A DNA stretch of 64,000 bases from an uncultured Roseicyclus sp. (GCA_947494975.1 CANLXA010000001.1:310001-374000), one strand, 5' to 3'; counted from the stretch's first letter, positions 37,211 through 46,915 are shown. Made by a program: numbers and translations. Notes: generated from the letters alone by a model not told the origin.

Positions 37211-40003
37211 ATGGCGCAACCGACATTGGAACTGTCGCCCAAGGTCTCCGACGAAATCCGCAAAACCACCTGCTACATGTGCGCCTGCCGCTGCGGCATC
37301 AACGTGCACATGAAAGGCGGCAAGGTCGCCTATATCGAAGGCAACCGCGACCACCCGGTGAACCAGGGCGTGCTCTGCGCCAAGGGGTCGGCGGGCATCA
37401 TGCAGGTCAACGCGCCGTCTCGCCTGCGCGCTCCGCTCAAACGCGTCGGCCCGCGTGGCTCCGGTGAGTTCGAGGAGATCAGCTGGGACGAAGCCTACCA
37501 GATCGCCGAAGGCTGGCTCCGCCCGATCCGCGAAACCGACCCCTCCAAACTCGCCTTCTTCACGGGCCGTGACCAATCGCAATCTTTCACAAGTTTCTGG
37601 GCGCAGAACTTCGGCACCCCCAATTACGCGGCCCATGGTGGCTTCTGTTCGGTAAACATGGCCGCGGCTGGCATCTACACGATGGGCGGCGCGTTCTGGG
37701 AATTCGGCCAGCCCGATTGGGACCATACCAAGCTCTTCATGCTGTTCGGCGTGGCCGAGGATCACGACAGCAACCCGATCAAGATGGGCCTCGGCAAGAT
37801 CAAGGCGAAGGGCGCGAAGGTCATCGGCGTGAACCCGATCCGCTCGGGTTACAACGCCGTGGCCGACGAGTGGGTCGGCATTACACCCGGCACCGATGGG
37901 CTCTTCATCCTCGCCATGGTCCATTGCCTGATGAAGGCGGGCAAGATCGACCTCGACTATCTCGCCCGCTGGACCAACGCGCCGGTGCTGGTCGACAAGG
38001 AGACCGGCCTGCTGCTGCGCGACAAGGACGGCAAGGAACTGGTCATCGACCGCAAGACCGGCAAGCCCACCGCCTTCGACACGCAAGGCGTTCAGCCCGA
38101 CCTCAGCGCCACTCACAAGGACGGCCACAAACCCGTCCTCCACCACATGGCGGAACGCTACCTCAGCGACGACTACGCGCCCGAGGCCGTGGCCGAGCGC
38201 TGCGGCATCCCCGCCGACAAGATCCGCGCCATCGCCGCCGAACTGGCCCGCGTGGCCTTCGAGGAAAGCTTCGAGCTTCCCATCACCTGGACCGATTTCC
38301 GCGGCGAAACGCATTCGTCCATGACCGCGCGCCCCGTCTCCATGCACGCCATGCGCGGCATCTCCGCCCATGCCAACGGCTTCCAGACCTGCCGCGCGCT
38401 CCATGTCCTGCAAATCCTTCTGGGCACGGTGGAGGCCCCCGGCGGCTTCCGCTTCAAGCCCCCCTACCCCAAACCCGCCACGGCCCACCCGAAGCCGCAT
38501 GTGAAGGTCACCGCGAATTCCCCCCTGAACGGGCCGCATCTGGGCTTCGTGCACGGCCCCGAAGACCTCGCCTTGAAAGAGGACGGCACGCCCGTCCGCA
38601 TCGACAAGGCCTATACCTGGGAAAACCCCATGTCGGCCCATGGCCTGATGCATATGGTGATCTCCAACGCCCATGCCGGCTATCCCTACAGGATCGACAC
38701 GCTGTTCATGTACATGGCGAACATGTCGTGGAACTCGTCGATGAATACCGGCGGCGTCATGCAGATGCTGACGGATAAGGACCCGGAGACCGGCGATTAC
38801 GTCATCCCGCACATCATCTATTCCGATGCCTATTCGTCCGAGATGGTGGCTTATGCCGACCTGATCCTGCCCGACACAACCTATCTGGAACGCCACGATT
38901 GCATCTCGCTGCTCGACCGCCCGATCTGCGAAGCCGACGCCGCCGCCGACGCGATCCGCTGGCCGGTCATCGAGCCCGACCGCGATGTGAAAGGCTTCCA
39001 GTCGGCGCTCTGCGATCTTGGCGCACGGCTTGGCCTGCCGGGCTTCACCAATGAAGACGGCTCCCAGAAATACGCCGATTACGGCGACTACATCACCAAC
39101 CACCTGCGCCGCCCGGGCATCGGGCCGCTGGCCGGCTGGCGCGGCGGGAACGGCGACCAGACGGGCCGCGGCGATCCCAACCCCAAGCAGTTGCAGAGAT
39201 ACATCGACAATGGTGGCTTCTTCGTCAGCCACATCCCCGATGGCGCGCAATACATGAAGCCGTGGAATAGCGCCTATCAGGATTGGGCCGTATCGATGGG
39301 CCTCTACGACGCGCCGCAGCCTTACCTCTTCTCGCTCTATGTGGAGCCGATGCAGAAGTTCCGCCGCGCCGCCGAAGGCCATGGCGAGATCCAGCCCCCC
39401 GATCACCTGCGCGCGCGGGTGGCCGAGAACATGGATCCGCTCCCCTTCTGGTCCGACCCCGCCCCGGCCAATCTGGTGGACGACTACCCCATCACCGCGC
39501 TGACCCAGCGCCCGATGGCGATGTACCATAGCTGGGGCACGCAAAACGCCTGGCTGCGCCAACTCCACGGCCATAACCCGCTCTACATGCCCACCAAGCT
39601 GATGCGCGAAAACGGCCTTGAGGACGGCGATTGGGCCAAGGTCACCTCCCCCCACGGCACGATCACCGTGCCCGTCATGGAGATGGCCGCACTGAACGAG
39701 AACACCGTCTGGACCTGGAACGCCATCGGCAAACGTAAAGGCGCCTGGGCGCTCGACGAAGGTGCGGTTGAGGCCAAGAAGGGCTTCTTGCTCAACCACC
39801 TGATCCACGAGCTTCTGCCCCCCAAGGGCGACGGCCACCGCTGGACCAATTCCGATCCCATCACCGGCCAGGCCGCCTGGTTCGACCTCAAGGTCCGCGT
39901 TGAGAAGGCCCCCGCGCCAACCGAATCCCAACCCGCCTACCCCCCGATCAAATCGCCTGTCGGAAAAGGCCCCAAGGACCTCGCCTGGAAGGTGGGTCAA
40001 TGA
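37211..40003 (+). CDS. soeA: Sulfite dehydrogenase (quinone) molybdoprotein subunit SoeA
   Basis: 930-residue DMSO-reductase-family molybdopterin protein. N-terminal iron-sulfur ligands are C21, C24, C28 and C56; a cysteine in GGFCSVNMAAAG (C146) is the likely molybdenum ligand, as in the polysulfide-reductase branch. No Tat signal is present, consistent with a cytoplasmic-facing enzyme as for SoeABC. It oxidises sulfite to sulfate in the cytoplasm during sulfonate or thiosulfate catabolism. GGGAGGG lies 8 bases before the ATG at 37211. A long minus-strand open frame over this gene is a GC artefact. Confidence 0.88.
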   Translation: MAQPTLELSPKVSDEIRKTTCYMCACRCGINVHMKGGKVAYIEGNRDHPVNQGVLCAKGSAGIMQVNAPSRLRAPLKRVGPRGSGEFEEISWDEAYQIAEGWLRPIRETDPSKLAFFTGRDQSQSFTSFWAQNFGTPNYAAHGGFCSVNMAAAGIYTMGGAFWEFGQPDWDHTKLFMLFGVAEDHDSNPIKMGLGKIKAKGAKVIGVNPIRSGYNAVADEWVGITPGTDGLFILAMVHCLMKAGKIDLDYLARWTNAPVLVDKETGLLLRDKDGKELVIDRKTGKPTAFDTQGVQPDLSATHKDGHKPVLHHMAERYLSDDYAPEAVAERCGIPADKIRAIAAELARVAFEESFELPITWTDFRGETHSSMTARPVSMHAMRGISAHANGFQTCRALHVLQILLGTVEAPGGFRFKPPYPKPATAHPKPHVKVTANSPLNGPHLGFVHGPEDLALKEDGTPVRIDKAYTWENPMSAHGLMHMVISNAHAGYPYRIDTLFMYMANMSWNSSMNTGGVMQMLTDKDPETGDYVIPHIIYSDAYSSEMVAYADLILPDTTYLERHDCISLLDRPICEADAAADAIRWPVIEPDRDVKGFQSALCDLGARLGLPGFTNEDGSQKYADYGDYITNHLRRPGIGPLAGWRGGNGDQTGRGDPNPKQLQRYIDNGGFFVSHIPDGAQYMKPWNSAYQDWAVSMGLYDAPQPYLFSLYVEPMQKFRRAAEGHGEIQPPDHLRARVAENMDPLPFWSDPAPANLVDDYPITALTQRPMAMYHSWGTQNAWLRQLHGHNPLYMPTKLMRENGLEDGDWAKVTSPHGTITVPVMEMAALNENTVWTWNAIGKRKGAWALDEGAVEAKKGFLLNHLIHELLPPKGDGHRWTNSDPITGQAAWFDLKVRVEKAPAPTESQPAYPPIKSPVGKGPKDLAWKVGQ

Positions 40004-40178
40004 CACATCCCCCTCTTCCATTGGTTCAAAATACCCCGGAGGGGGGGCCGGGGGGAGGCAGCGCCTCCCCCCGGCGGGTCGACCGCGCCAGCGGGCGAAA
40101 CACCTCTTGGTACCGCGCAGTTTTTCCCGAAAACCGGCATCCACTTTTGGGATTGCGCTCTGACAGCAAGGCCGTCCA
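40004..40178. repeat. Repeat-bearing spacer between soeA and soeB
   Basis: A 175-bp insert interrupts an otherwise tight operon. It holds a perfect hairpin CCGGGGGGAGGC-AGC-GCCTCCCCCCGG at 40048-40074, preceded by GGTTCAAAATACCCCGG, and further on a CCGAAAACCGGCATCCACTT-type stretch (about 40130-40160) resembling a dispersed palindromic repeat common in alphaproteobacterial genomes. The resemblance is from memory. It may attenuate or stabilise the transcript. Confidence 0.55.
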
Positions 40179-40958
40179 ATGACCCAGCTTCCCACCTCGA
40201 CCCAGAAGAAACTCGGCCTCGTGATCGACCTCGATACCTGCGTCGGCTGCCATGCCTGCGTGATCTCGTGCAAGGGCTGGAACACCGAGAATTACGGCGC
40301 GCCGCTCTCCGATCAGGAGCCTTACGGCGCCAACCCGTCGGGCACCTTCCTCAACCGGGTCCACAGCTACGAGGTCACGCCGCTGGCCACCTCCGCCAAG
40401 CCGCATCCCGCCGCCCAGACCATCCATTTCCCGAAATCCTGCCTGCATTGCGAAGACGCGCCCTGCGTCACGGTCTGCCCCACAGGCGCTAGCTATAAAC
40501 GCGAAGAAGACGGCATCGTTCTGGTCAACGAGACAGACTGCATCGGCTGCGGCCTCTGCGCCTGGGCCTGCCCCTATGGCGCGCGCGAGCTGGATCAGGA
40601 CGAAGGGGTGATGAAGAAATGCACGCTCTGCGTCGACCGGATCTATAACGAGAACCTGCCCGAGGAAGACCGCGAACCGGCCTGCGTGCGCACCTGCCCG
40701 GCGGGCGCGCGCCATTTCGGCGATTTCGCGGATCCCGACAGCAACGTCTCCAGGCTCACCGCCGAACGCGGCGGGATCGACCTGATGCCGGAACAGGGCA
40801 CGCGCCCCGTCAACCAATACCTGCCGCCGCGCCCAAAGGACGAGCTGCCGGAATTCGACGTCCTCGCCCCCTATCTGGAGCCCGTGGCCGACAATCCCGG
40901 CGGCTTCATCGGCTGGCTCGATCGCGCCCTCGACAAACTTCCCTCGAAGGGAGCCTAA
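40179..40958 (+). CDS. soeB: Sulfite dehydrogenase iron-sulfur subunit SoeB
   Basis: 259 residues with four cysteine clusters for [4Fe-4S] centres: CVGCHACVISC, CLHCEDAPCVTVC, CIGCGLCAWAC and CTLC...CVRTC. It relays electrons from SoeA to the membrane anchor. Start at 40179, immediately after the repeat-bearing spacer; SoeC starts 3 bp after its stop. Confidence 0.9.
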   Translation: MTQLPTSTQKKLGLVIDLDTCVGCHACVISCKGWNTENYGAPLSDQEPYGANPSGTFLNRVHSYEVTPLATSAKPHPAAQTIHFPKSCLHCEDAPCVTVCPTGASYKREEDGIVLVNETDCIGCGLCAWACPYGARELDQDEGVMKKCTLCVDRIYNENLPEEDREPACVRTCPAGARHFGDFADPDSNVSRLTAERGGIDLMPEQGTRPVNQYLPPRPKDELPEFDVLAPYLEPVADNPGGFIGWLDRALDKLPSKGA

Positions 40959-40961
40959 GCA

Positions 40962-41834
40962 ATGCATCCGGCCCCCTCCGTCATCATCTTCACCACGCTC
41001 TCCGGCCTCGGCTTCGGCCTGCTGATCTTCCTCGGCCTTGGCATGCCCGCCGTCACCGGCCTCAACGCGTTCTGGTTCTTCGCCATCGGCTACGTGCTGG
41101 CCGTGGGGGGGCTTCTGTCCTCCACCTTCCACCTGGGCCACCCGGAACGGGCGTGGAAGGCCTTCTCGCAATGGCGCTCCTCCTGGCTCTCCCGCGAAGG
41201 CATCTGCGCCGTCGCCGCCCTCATCACCATGGCGCTCTACGGCGCGGGCCTGGTCTTCTTCGACAGCCAATGGGCCATCCTCGGCTGGCTCGGCGCGGCC
41301 CTCAGCCTGGGCACCGTCTTCACCACCTCGATGATCTACGCTCAGATGAAAACCGTCCCGCGCTGGCACATGCCCTGGACGCCTGCCAAGTTCCTGACCC
41401 TGTCGCTGGCGGGCGGGGCACTCCTGGCCGGGCAGGTCACCCTCGCCATCGTCCTCCTGATCCTTGCGGGCGCCATCACCTTGGCAACCTGGATCATCGG
41501 CGACACCGCCTTCGCGAGATCCGGCACGGATATGGAAACCGCCACGGGCCTCGGCGCCATCGGCAGGGTCAAGGCCTTCGAGCCGCCCCATACCGGCACC
41601 AACTACCTGATGCGCGAGTTCATCCACGTCGTGGGCCGCAAGCATTCAACCAAGCTGCGCATCATCGCAGGCGCGCTGGCGTTCGTCGTGCCCATCATCC
41701 TGCTGCTCCTGCCCTTCAGCCACATCATCGCGATTCTCGCCGTCATCAGCCACATCGCGGGCGTCGCGACGGCCCGCTGGCTCTTCTTCGCGGAAGCCGA
41801 GCACGTCGTGGGGCTCTATTACGGCAAGCGGTGA
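40962..41834 (+). CDS. soeC: Sulfite dehydrogenase membrane anchor SoeC
   Basis: 290-residue DmsC/NrfD-like integral membrane protein with eight hydrophobic helices that passes electrons to the quinone pool. Segments GHPERAWKAFSQWRSSWLSRE match the DmsC family. ATG at 40962, three bases after soeB. It closes the soeABC operon. Confidence 0.88.
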   Translation: MHPAPSVIIFTTLSGLGFGLLIFLGLGMPAVTGLNAFWFFAIGYVLAVGGLLSSTFHLGHPERAWKAFSQWRSSWLSREGICAVAALITMALYGAGLVFFDSQWAILGWLGAALSLGTVFTTSMIYAQMKTVPRWHMPWTPAKFLTLSLAGGALLAGQVTLAIVLLILAGAITLATWIIGDTAFARSGTDMETATGLGAIGRVKAFEPPHTGTNYLMREFIHVVGRKHSTKLRIIAGALAFVVPIILLLLPFSHIIAILAVISHIAGVATARWLFFAEAEHVVGLYYGKR

Positions 41835-42028
41835 GGGTTAACCTTCGCAATCATCGGAGTTCGTGAAAACAATACGGATTATAGGTAAGTAATATTGCCC
41901 TTAAGGCCCAAACTCACTGCAAAATTTGCCGCATACCACGATCGTTGGTTACGACGCGGATGCGCCCTCCGCACCAGACAGATTTTTGGCAAAACGATGA
42001 TGATTAAGCAGTTGAGCTGAAACACAGC
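41835..42028. other. Low-GC intergenic stretch
   Basis: 194 bp, clearly richer in A/T than flanking genes, containing CCTTAAGG and no recognisable gene. It begins the low-GC islet that runs through the next gene to about 42480. Confidence 0.5.
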
Positions 42029-42373
42029 ATGGAAGAAACGCAGGTATCCTCAGGGCTGTATGTTAGGTTTGCTTTACGTGGCCAGAAAGTTAACGAAATC
42101 CACTTAAGGCGCGATCCGAAAATTTACGGACGGGATGGGTTTTTCGACAGTCTAGACGTGATGCATTTTCATAGACGTGGAAAAATCTTCATCGGTATCG
42201 AAGAGTTCGTTAAGTCACGGCGCGAAGATGCCCTTCATGCCCCTACATATTTTGATCGCTCTATGGGCAAAATCATAGTTTGTCTTGATGCCGAGCGCTT
42301 TGGCATCACGCTTGAAGACTATGCCGACATTGTGGAGATGATCCAACGGATCGAACATCCTCGCGGTGGCTAG
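42029..42373 (+). CDS. Hypothetical protein in a low-GC islet
   Basis: 114 residues, no recognised family. It is rich in charged residues, with no signal peptide or membrane segment. Codon use is markedly AT-richer (AAA, TTT, GAT) than neighbours, suggesting recent acquisition. No clear ribosome-binding site is present; the frame may be real because it is uninterrupted in an AT-rich region where chance frames are rare. Unknown function. Confidence 0.5.
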   Translation: MEETQVSSGLYVRFALRGQKVNEIHLRRDPKIYGRDGFFDSLDVMHFHRRGKIFIGIEEFVKSRREDALHAPTYFDRSMGKIIVCLDAERFGITLEDYADIVEMIQRIEHPRGG

Positions 42374-42606
42374 GTCGTATCACTCAAGATCATTATCAAA
42401 GCCGCGCTTCTTCCTTTTTGCAAACTTGGGGAGGCAACCACGCGAATATGAGCTACAGCATATGATCCGACTTTGAACATAGCGCCCCTCTTGGCGGCCC
42501 ACACCTTAACCCTTGCCACCACATCAACCTGGCCTGCCATCCCCACCCTTGTTAGTTACAAAAGCAACTGTTACTCCCGGCATGACCGCGAACGGGAGAT
42601 GCCGCC
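42374..42606. promoter_or_regulatory. hmgA promoter region
   Basis: 233 bp with no gene. Near the 3' end, GTTAC occurs at 42555-42559 and again at 42570-42574 in the stretch AGTTACAAAAGCAACTGTTA, about 33 bp before hmgA; a regulator site overlapping the promoter is possible. GGGAGA at 8 bases is the hmgA ribosome-binding site. Confidence 0.35.
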
Positions 42607-43962
42607 ATGAACGAACAGTCCGATCCCCGCCCGATGATCCAGGCCCCCAGCCACCCCGGCCCGCACGAGGGCTATATGCCCGGTTTCGGCAATGATTTCG
42701 AAACCGAGGCCCTGCCCGATGCGCTCCCCCAGGGGATGAACTCGCCCCAGAAGGTCAATTACGGCCTCTATGGCGAGCAACTCTCCGGCACCGCCTTCAC
42801 CGATGTGCGGCCCGAGCGGACGTGGTGCTACCGCATTCGCCCCTCCGTCAAGCACTCGCACCGCTATGAAAAGATCGACCTGCCCTATTGGCGCTCCGCC
42901 CCGGATGTGGATCCGGACGTGACCTCGCTGGGCCAGTATCGCTGGGATCCGGTGCCCCATAGTGCCGAAAAGCTGACCTGGCTCACCGGCATGCGCACGA
43001 TGACGACGGCGGGCGATGTGAACACGCAGGTCGGCATGGCGAGCCACATCTACCTCGTCACGCAAAGCATGGTGGATGAATACTTCTTCTCCGCCGACAG
43101 CGAGCTGCTCGTTGTGCCGCAGGAAGGCCGCCTGCGCTTCTGTACCGAATTGGGGATCATCGATCTGGAACCGCAGGAAATCGCCATCCTGCCGCGCGGC
43201 CTGCTCTACCGGGTCGAGTTGCTCGATGGCCCCGCGCGCGGCTTTGTCTGCGAGAATTACGGACAGAAATTCGAGCTTCCGGGCCGCGGGCCGATCGGGG
43301 CCAATTGCATGGCCAATCCGCGCGACTTCAAGGCGCCGGTTGCCGCCTATGAGGACCGCGAAGTGCCCTCGACCGTCACCATCAAATGGTGCGGCCAGTT
43401 TCACGAGACGAAGATCGCGCAGAGCCCGCTCGACGTCGTCGCCTGGCACGGCAATTACGCGCCCTACAAGTATGATCTGAAAACCTATTGCCCGGTCGGC
43501 GCGATCCTGTTCGATCACCCCGACCCGTCGATCTTCACCGTCCTCACCGCGCCCTCGGGCCAACCGGGCACGGCCAATATCGACTTCGTGCTGTTCCGCG
43601 AACGCTGGATGGTGATGGAGGATACGTTCCGCCCACCGTGGTATCACAAGAACATCATGTCCGAGCTGATGGGCAACATTTACGGCCAGTACGATGCCAA
43701 GCCCCAGGGCTTCGTGCCGGGCGGCGTTTCACTGCACAACATGATGATCCCCCATGGGCCGGATCGGGAGGCGTTCGAGAAGGCGTCGAACGCGAATCTG
43801 GGCCCCGACAAGCTCGACAACACCATGTCCTTCATGTTCGAGACCCGCTTTCCCCAGCACCTGACCGCGTTTGCGGGCAAAGAGGCCCCGATGCAGGACG
43901 ATTACATCGATTGCTGGACCTCGCTGGAGAAGAAATTCGACGGCACGCCGGGCCGCAAATGA
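42607..43962 (+). CDS. hmgA: Homogentisate 1,2-dioxygenase
   Basis: 451 residues, full length for HmgA. Hallmark segments include [12 protein letters not shown] at the N-terminus, [19 protein letters not shown] and [12 protein letters not shown] with histidine ligands of the ferrous iron. It opens the ring of homogentisate, the central intermediate of tyrosine and phenylalanine breakdown, to maleylacetoacetate. Its stop overlaps the next start (ATGA). maiA and fahA follow downstream, completing the pathway to fumarate and acetoacetate. Confidence 0.95.
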   Translation: MNEQSDPRPMIQAPSHPGPHEGYMPGFGNDFETEALPDALPQGMNSPQKVNYGLYGEQLSGTAFTDVRPERTWCYRIRPSVKHSHRYEKIDLPYWRSAPDVDPDVTSLGQYRWDPVPHSAEKLTWLTGMRTMTTAGDVNTQVGMASHIYLVTQSMVDEYFFSADSELLVVPQEGRLRFCTELGIIDLEPQEIAILPRGLLYRVELLDGPARGFVCENYGQKFELPGRGPIGANCMANPRDFKAPVAAYEDREVPSTVTIKWCGQFHETKIAQSPLDVVAWHGNYAPYKYDLKTYCPVGAILFDHPDPSIFTVLTAPSGQPGTANIDFVLFRERWMVMEDTFRPPWYHKNIMSELMGNIYGQYDAKPQGFVPGGVSLHNMMIPHGPDREAFEKASNANLGPDKLDNTMSFMFETRFPQHLTAFAGKEAPMQDDYIDCWTSLEKKFDGTPGRK

Positions 43963-44078
43963 GCGACGCCGTGGTCGACCTTCTGTTCTGGATCGTGGTC
44001 ATGGTAGGCTTGTTTTTTGGCCTTCGCTATTTGCAGAAACGGCGCAAGGGCCCCGATGACAGGGAGGACAAGACATGA
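43959..44078 (+). CDS. 39-residue single-helix membrane microprotein
   Basis: A 39-codon gene coupled by ATGA at both ends to hmgA and to the DUF1428 gene. One hydrophobic helix (residues about 8-27) is followed by a positively charged segment (QKRRKG) giving an N-out topology. No family is recognised. The double overlap argues that it is expressed. Function unknown; a membrane tether or regulator of a neighbour is conceivable. Confidence 0.6.
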   Translation: MSDAVVDLLFWIVVMVGLFFGLRYLQKRRKGPDDREDKT

Positions 44079-44431
44079 GCTATGTTGACGGCTTCATCAT
44101 CCCGGTGAAAACCGACCGCAAGGACGATTACATCGCCGCCGCGAAACAGATGTGCGCGCTCTATCTGGCCCATGGGGCCACGCGGTGCGTGGAGACATGG
44201 GCCGAAGGGATGGACCGGGGCAACCGAACCTCGTTCCCCCGCGCGGTCGAAGCGGATCAGGGCGAGGCGGTGGTGTTTTCCTGGATGGAATTCCCCGACA
44301 AGGCCACCAGCGAGGCGGCGCATAAGGCGGTCTGGTCCGATCCCGCGACCGAGGCGCTGATGGGCGACGGCTTGGTCGATGGCGCGCGCATGATCATCGG
44401 CGGCTTCGACGTGCTGCTGGACCTCACATGA
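44075..44431 (+). CDS. DUF1428 family protein
   Basis: 118 residues with the typical opening [19 protein letters not shown] and the VVFSWMEFPDKA segment of DUF1428 (YbaA-like ferredoxin-fold proteins). Function is not established. Coupled by 4-bp overlaps to the microprotein and to maiA, it is part of the homogentisate operon. Confidence 0.85.
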   Translation: MSYVDGFIIPVKTDRKDDYIAAAKQMCALYLAHGATRCVETWAEGMDRGNRTSFPRAVEADQGEAVVFSWMEFPDKATSEAAHKAVWSDPATEALMGDGLVDGARMIIGGFDVLLDLT

Positions 44432-45078
44432 TCCTCTACACCTACTGGCGCTCCACCACCTCCTACCGCGTGCGCGCGGCGCTGAACCTCAAGGGCATCG
44501 CCTATGAACAGCGCGCGGTGAATCTGGTGGCCGGCGATCAGAGGACACCGGATTACCTCGCGCTGAACCCCGGCGCGGGTGTCCCGGCCCTGCAACTCGA
44601 TGATGGCACGGTCCTCACCCAATCCCTTGCCATCATCGACTATCTCGACGCCACGCATCCCGACCCGCCGATGCTGTCGGGCGACCCGGCCCATCGCTGC
44701 AGGCAACTCGCCGTGGCGCTCGGCATCGCCACCGATATCCACCCGGTGAACAACCTGCGCGTCATCGGCCAGCTCAAATCCCGCTTCGGCGCGTCACCCG
44801 AGGACGCCAAGGCGTGGATGCAGCACTGGATGGCGGAGGGCTTCACCGCCACCGAGGCAATGCTGCCCGAGGGCGCGCATTTCGCCTTCGGCAACACCCC
44901 GGACCTCGCCGATCTCTGCATCGTGGCGCAACTCTACAACGCCCATCGCAGGGGCGTGGACCTCACCCCCTACCCGAAACTCCGCCGGATCGAGGCCGCC
45001 TGCCTCGCCGTCCCGGAAATCGCCGCCGCCGCCCCCGAGGCGCAGCCCGACGCCGCCCCACCCGCCGCATCCCCGTAG
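44428..45078 (+). CDS. maiA: Maleylacetoacetate isomerase
   Basis: 216-residue zeta-class glutathione transferase with the STTSYRVRAALNLKGI motif (family SSxSxRVRIAL) at the glutathione site. It isomerises maleylacetoacetate to fumarylacetoacetate using glutathione. The protein ends with an alanine/proline-rich tail. It lies between DUF1428 (overlap) and fahA. Confidence 0.92.
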   Translation: MILYTYWRSTTSYRVRAALNLKGIAYEQRAVNLVAGDQRTPDYLALNPGAGVPALQLDDGTVLTQSLAIIDYLDATHPDPPMLSGDPAHRCRQLAVALGIATDIHPVNNLRVIGQLKSRFGASPEDAKAWMQHWMAEGFTATEAMLPEGAHFAFGNTPDLADLCIVAQLYNAHRRGVDLTPYPKLRRIEAACLAVPEIAAAAPEAQPDAAPPAASP

Positions 45079-45132
45079 CGCCCCCATCCTTTCATCCTGG
45101 CAAGAAAACTCCCCCCGGAGGGCCCGCCGACA

Positions 45133-45150
45133 ACCCGGCGCGCGCCGGGT
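45133..45150. repeat. Perfect 18-bp GC palindrome between maiA and fahA
   Basis: ACCCGGCGCGCGCCGGGT is self-complementary and follows a CCCCCCGG stretch. It sits in the 90-bp maiA-fahA spacer, 18 bases before the fahA ATG, and could form a cruciform/hairpin affecting translation. Confidence 0.5.
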
Positions 45151-45168
45151 CCACCCAGAAAGACGAGC

Positions 45169-46422
45169 ATGACCGATCTCAAACGCGCCTGGCTGGCCTC
45201 CGCCAACCTCCCGGAGGCCGACTTCCCCCTCAACAACCTGCCCTACGGCGTGTTTTCCGTCGAGGACGGTGATTTGCGCTGCGGGGTGGCCATCGGCGAC
45301 CGGATCGTGGATGCGACGGGGCTGGAGGCGGCGGGCCTCTTGCGCGCCGATCCCGATGCGGACGTGCTCGACGCGCCCTACTGGAACGATTTCATGGAAC
45401 TGGGGCCCGCCACCTGGTCCGCCTACCGCGCCGCGCTCACCGCGATGCTGGAAGACGGCGCCGATGACGATGCACAGGACGCCATCACCACCTATTCGGT
45501 GAAGATGGCCGAGGCGACACTGCACATGCCCTTCCGCGTCGCCGAATACACCGATTTCTACGCCGGGCGACACCATGCCACCAATGTCGGCACCATGTTC
45601 CGGGGCGCGGAAAACGCCCTGCCGCCCAACTGGCTCCACATCCCGATCGGCTACAATGGCCGCGCGTCGTCGGTCGTGGTTTCAGGCACCGAGATCCGCC
45701 GCCCCTGGGGGCAACTCAAATCCCCCGACCACGACACCCCGATCTTCGCCCCCTCCCGCCGCTTCGATATCGAGCTGGAGCTGGGCGCCATCGTGGGTAC
45801 GGGCTCTGACGGCCCCCTCACCGTGGATCAGGCGTTCGAGAATATCTTCGGCTATGTCCTGCTGAACGACTGGTCGGCGCGCGATATCCAGGCGTGGGAA
45901 TACCAGCCCCTTGGACCGTTCCAGGCCAAGGCGACCGCCACGACCATTTCACCCTGGATCGTGCCAGCCGAGGCGCTGGCCCCGTTCCGCACCGCCACGC
46001 CGCCGCGCGAAAAACCGCTCCTGCCGCATCTGCAGGACACCGCGCCGATGCTCTACGATATCGAGCTTGCCGTAACGCTCAATGGCGAGCAGATCGCGCG
46101 CACCAATTACAACAAGATGTACTATTCCGCGGCCCAGCAGCTGGCGCACCATTCCACGTCCGGCTGCCCGATGCGCACGGGCGACCTGCTCGGCTCTGGC
46201 ACCATTTCCGGGCCCGAGAAGCACAACCGCGGATCGCTCCTGGAACTCAGCTGGGGCGGGAAGGAGCCGCTGACGCTGAACTCCGGCGACACGCGCACCT
46301 TCATCGAGGATGGCGATACGCTTGCGCTCCACGGGGCGGCGAAGGGCAACGGGTTTCAGGTTGGATTTGGTCCCTGTACGGGCCAAGTTGTCCCGGCCAA
46401 GGACGATCCATTTTCAAACTGA
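45169..46422 (+). CDS. fahA: Fumarylacetoacetase
   Basis: 417 residues, full-length FahA. The N-terminal SH3-like domain precedes the catalytic domain with AEYTDFYAGRHHATN (metal aspartate and catalytic histidine), RRFDIELELG (glutamate ligands) and LNDWSARDIQAWEYQPLGPF. It hydrolyses fumarylacetoacetate to fumarate and acetoacetate, ending the tyrosine pathway. Short spacer to the DUF2059 gene (18 bp). Confidence 0.95.
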   Translation: MTDLKRAWLASANLPEADFPLNNLPYGVFSVEDGDLRCGVAIGDRIVDATGLEAAGLLRADPDADVLDAPYWNDFMELGPATWSAYRAALTAMLEDGADDDAQDAITTYSVKMAEATLHMPFRVAEYTDFYAGRHHATNVGTMFRGAENALPPNWLHIPIGYNGRASSVVVSGTEIRRPWGQLKSPDHDTPIFAPSRRFDIELELGAIVGTGSDGPLTVDQAFENIFGYVLLNDWSARDIQAWEYQPLGPFQAKATATTISPWIVPAEALAPFRTATPPREKPLLPHLQDTAPMLYDIELAVTLNGEQIARTNYNKMYYSAAQQLAHHSTSGCPMRTGDLLGSGTISGPEKHNRGSLLELSWGGKEPLTLNSGDTRTFIEDGDTLALHGAAKGNGFQVGFGPCTGQVVPAKDDPFSN

Positions 46423-46440
46423 CCCAAAAGGACAACACCC

Positions 46441-46902
46441 ATGCGTTCCATTCTCTTTGCCGCGGCCCTCGCCATCACCCCCACCCTCGCCGCCGCCCAG
46501 GCCGATGAGGCGCTGGTGCGCGAGTATGCGGCCCTGCCCGCCGTCCAGCAGATGATGGCCGCGATGATGTCGCCCGAGGCCGCCACCGCGCAGCTGGAGG
46601 CCACCCTGCCGCCGGGCCTGGAACTCAGCGATGAACAGCTCACCCAGATCGGCCTGATCATGTCCGAAGAGCTGGTGGATTTTCAGCCCCGGATGGAAGT
46701 GCTGATGATCGACGCCATGATCGAGAGCTTCACCAATGAAGAGGTGCAGGCGATGATCGATTTCTATTCCAGCGATGTGGGCGCCTCGATCCTGCTGCGC
46801 ACGCAGCCGATGTTTACCAGCATCATGGCCACGATGGCCCCCGAACTCCAGGGCCGGATGATGGCCCGCCAGGCCGACATCATGGCCATCATCATGCAAT
46901 AA
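46441..46902 (+). CDS. DUF2059 family exported protein
   Basis: 153 residues starting with a signal peptide (cut near AAAQA-DEA, residue 21). The mature helical part, rich in Met (PEAAT, FTNEEVQAMIDFYSSDVG), matches DUF2059. Function unknown. It sits between fahA and the MBL gene, on the same strand with short gaps. Confidence 0.8.
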   Translation: MRSILFAAALAITPTLAAAQADEALVREYAALPAVQQMMAAMMSPEAATAQLEATLPPGLELSDEQLTQIGLIMSEELVDFQPRMEVLMIDAMIESFTNEEVQAMIDFYSSDVGASILLRTQPMFTSIMATMAPELQGRMMARQADIMAIIMQ

Positions 46903-46915
46903 CAGGACAACAGAC

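Noticed and set aside
37151-40285. A 1044-codon minus-strand open frame over soeA
   Set aside because: It is fully antisense to soeA, whose motifs are unmistakable; long antisense frames are expected in high-GC coding DNA. Its composition (runs of His, Gly, Val, Ala) is not protein-like for a known family.
40026-41645. A 539-codon minus-strand open frame over soeB and soeC
   Set aside because: Antisense to well-supported genes, with biased composition and no motif.
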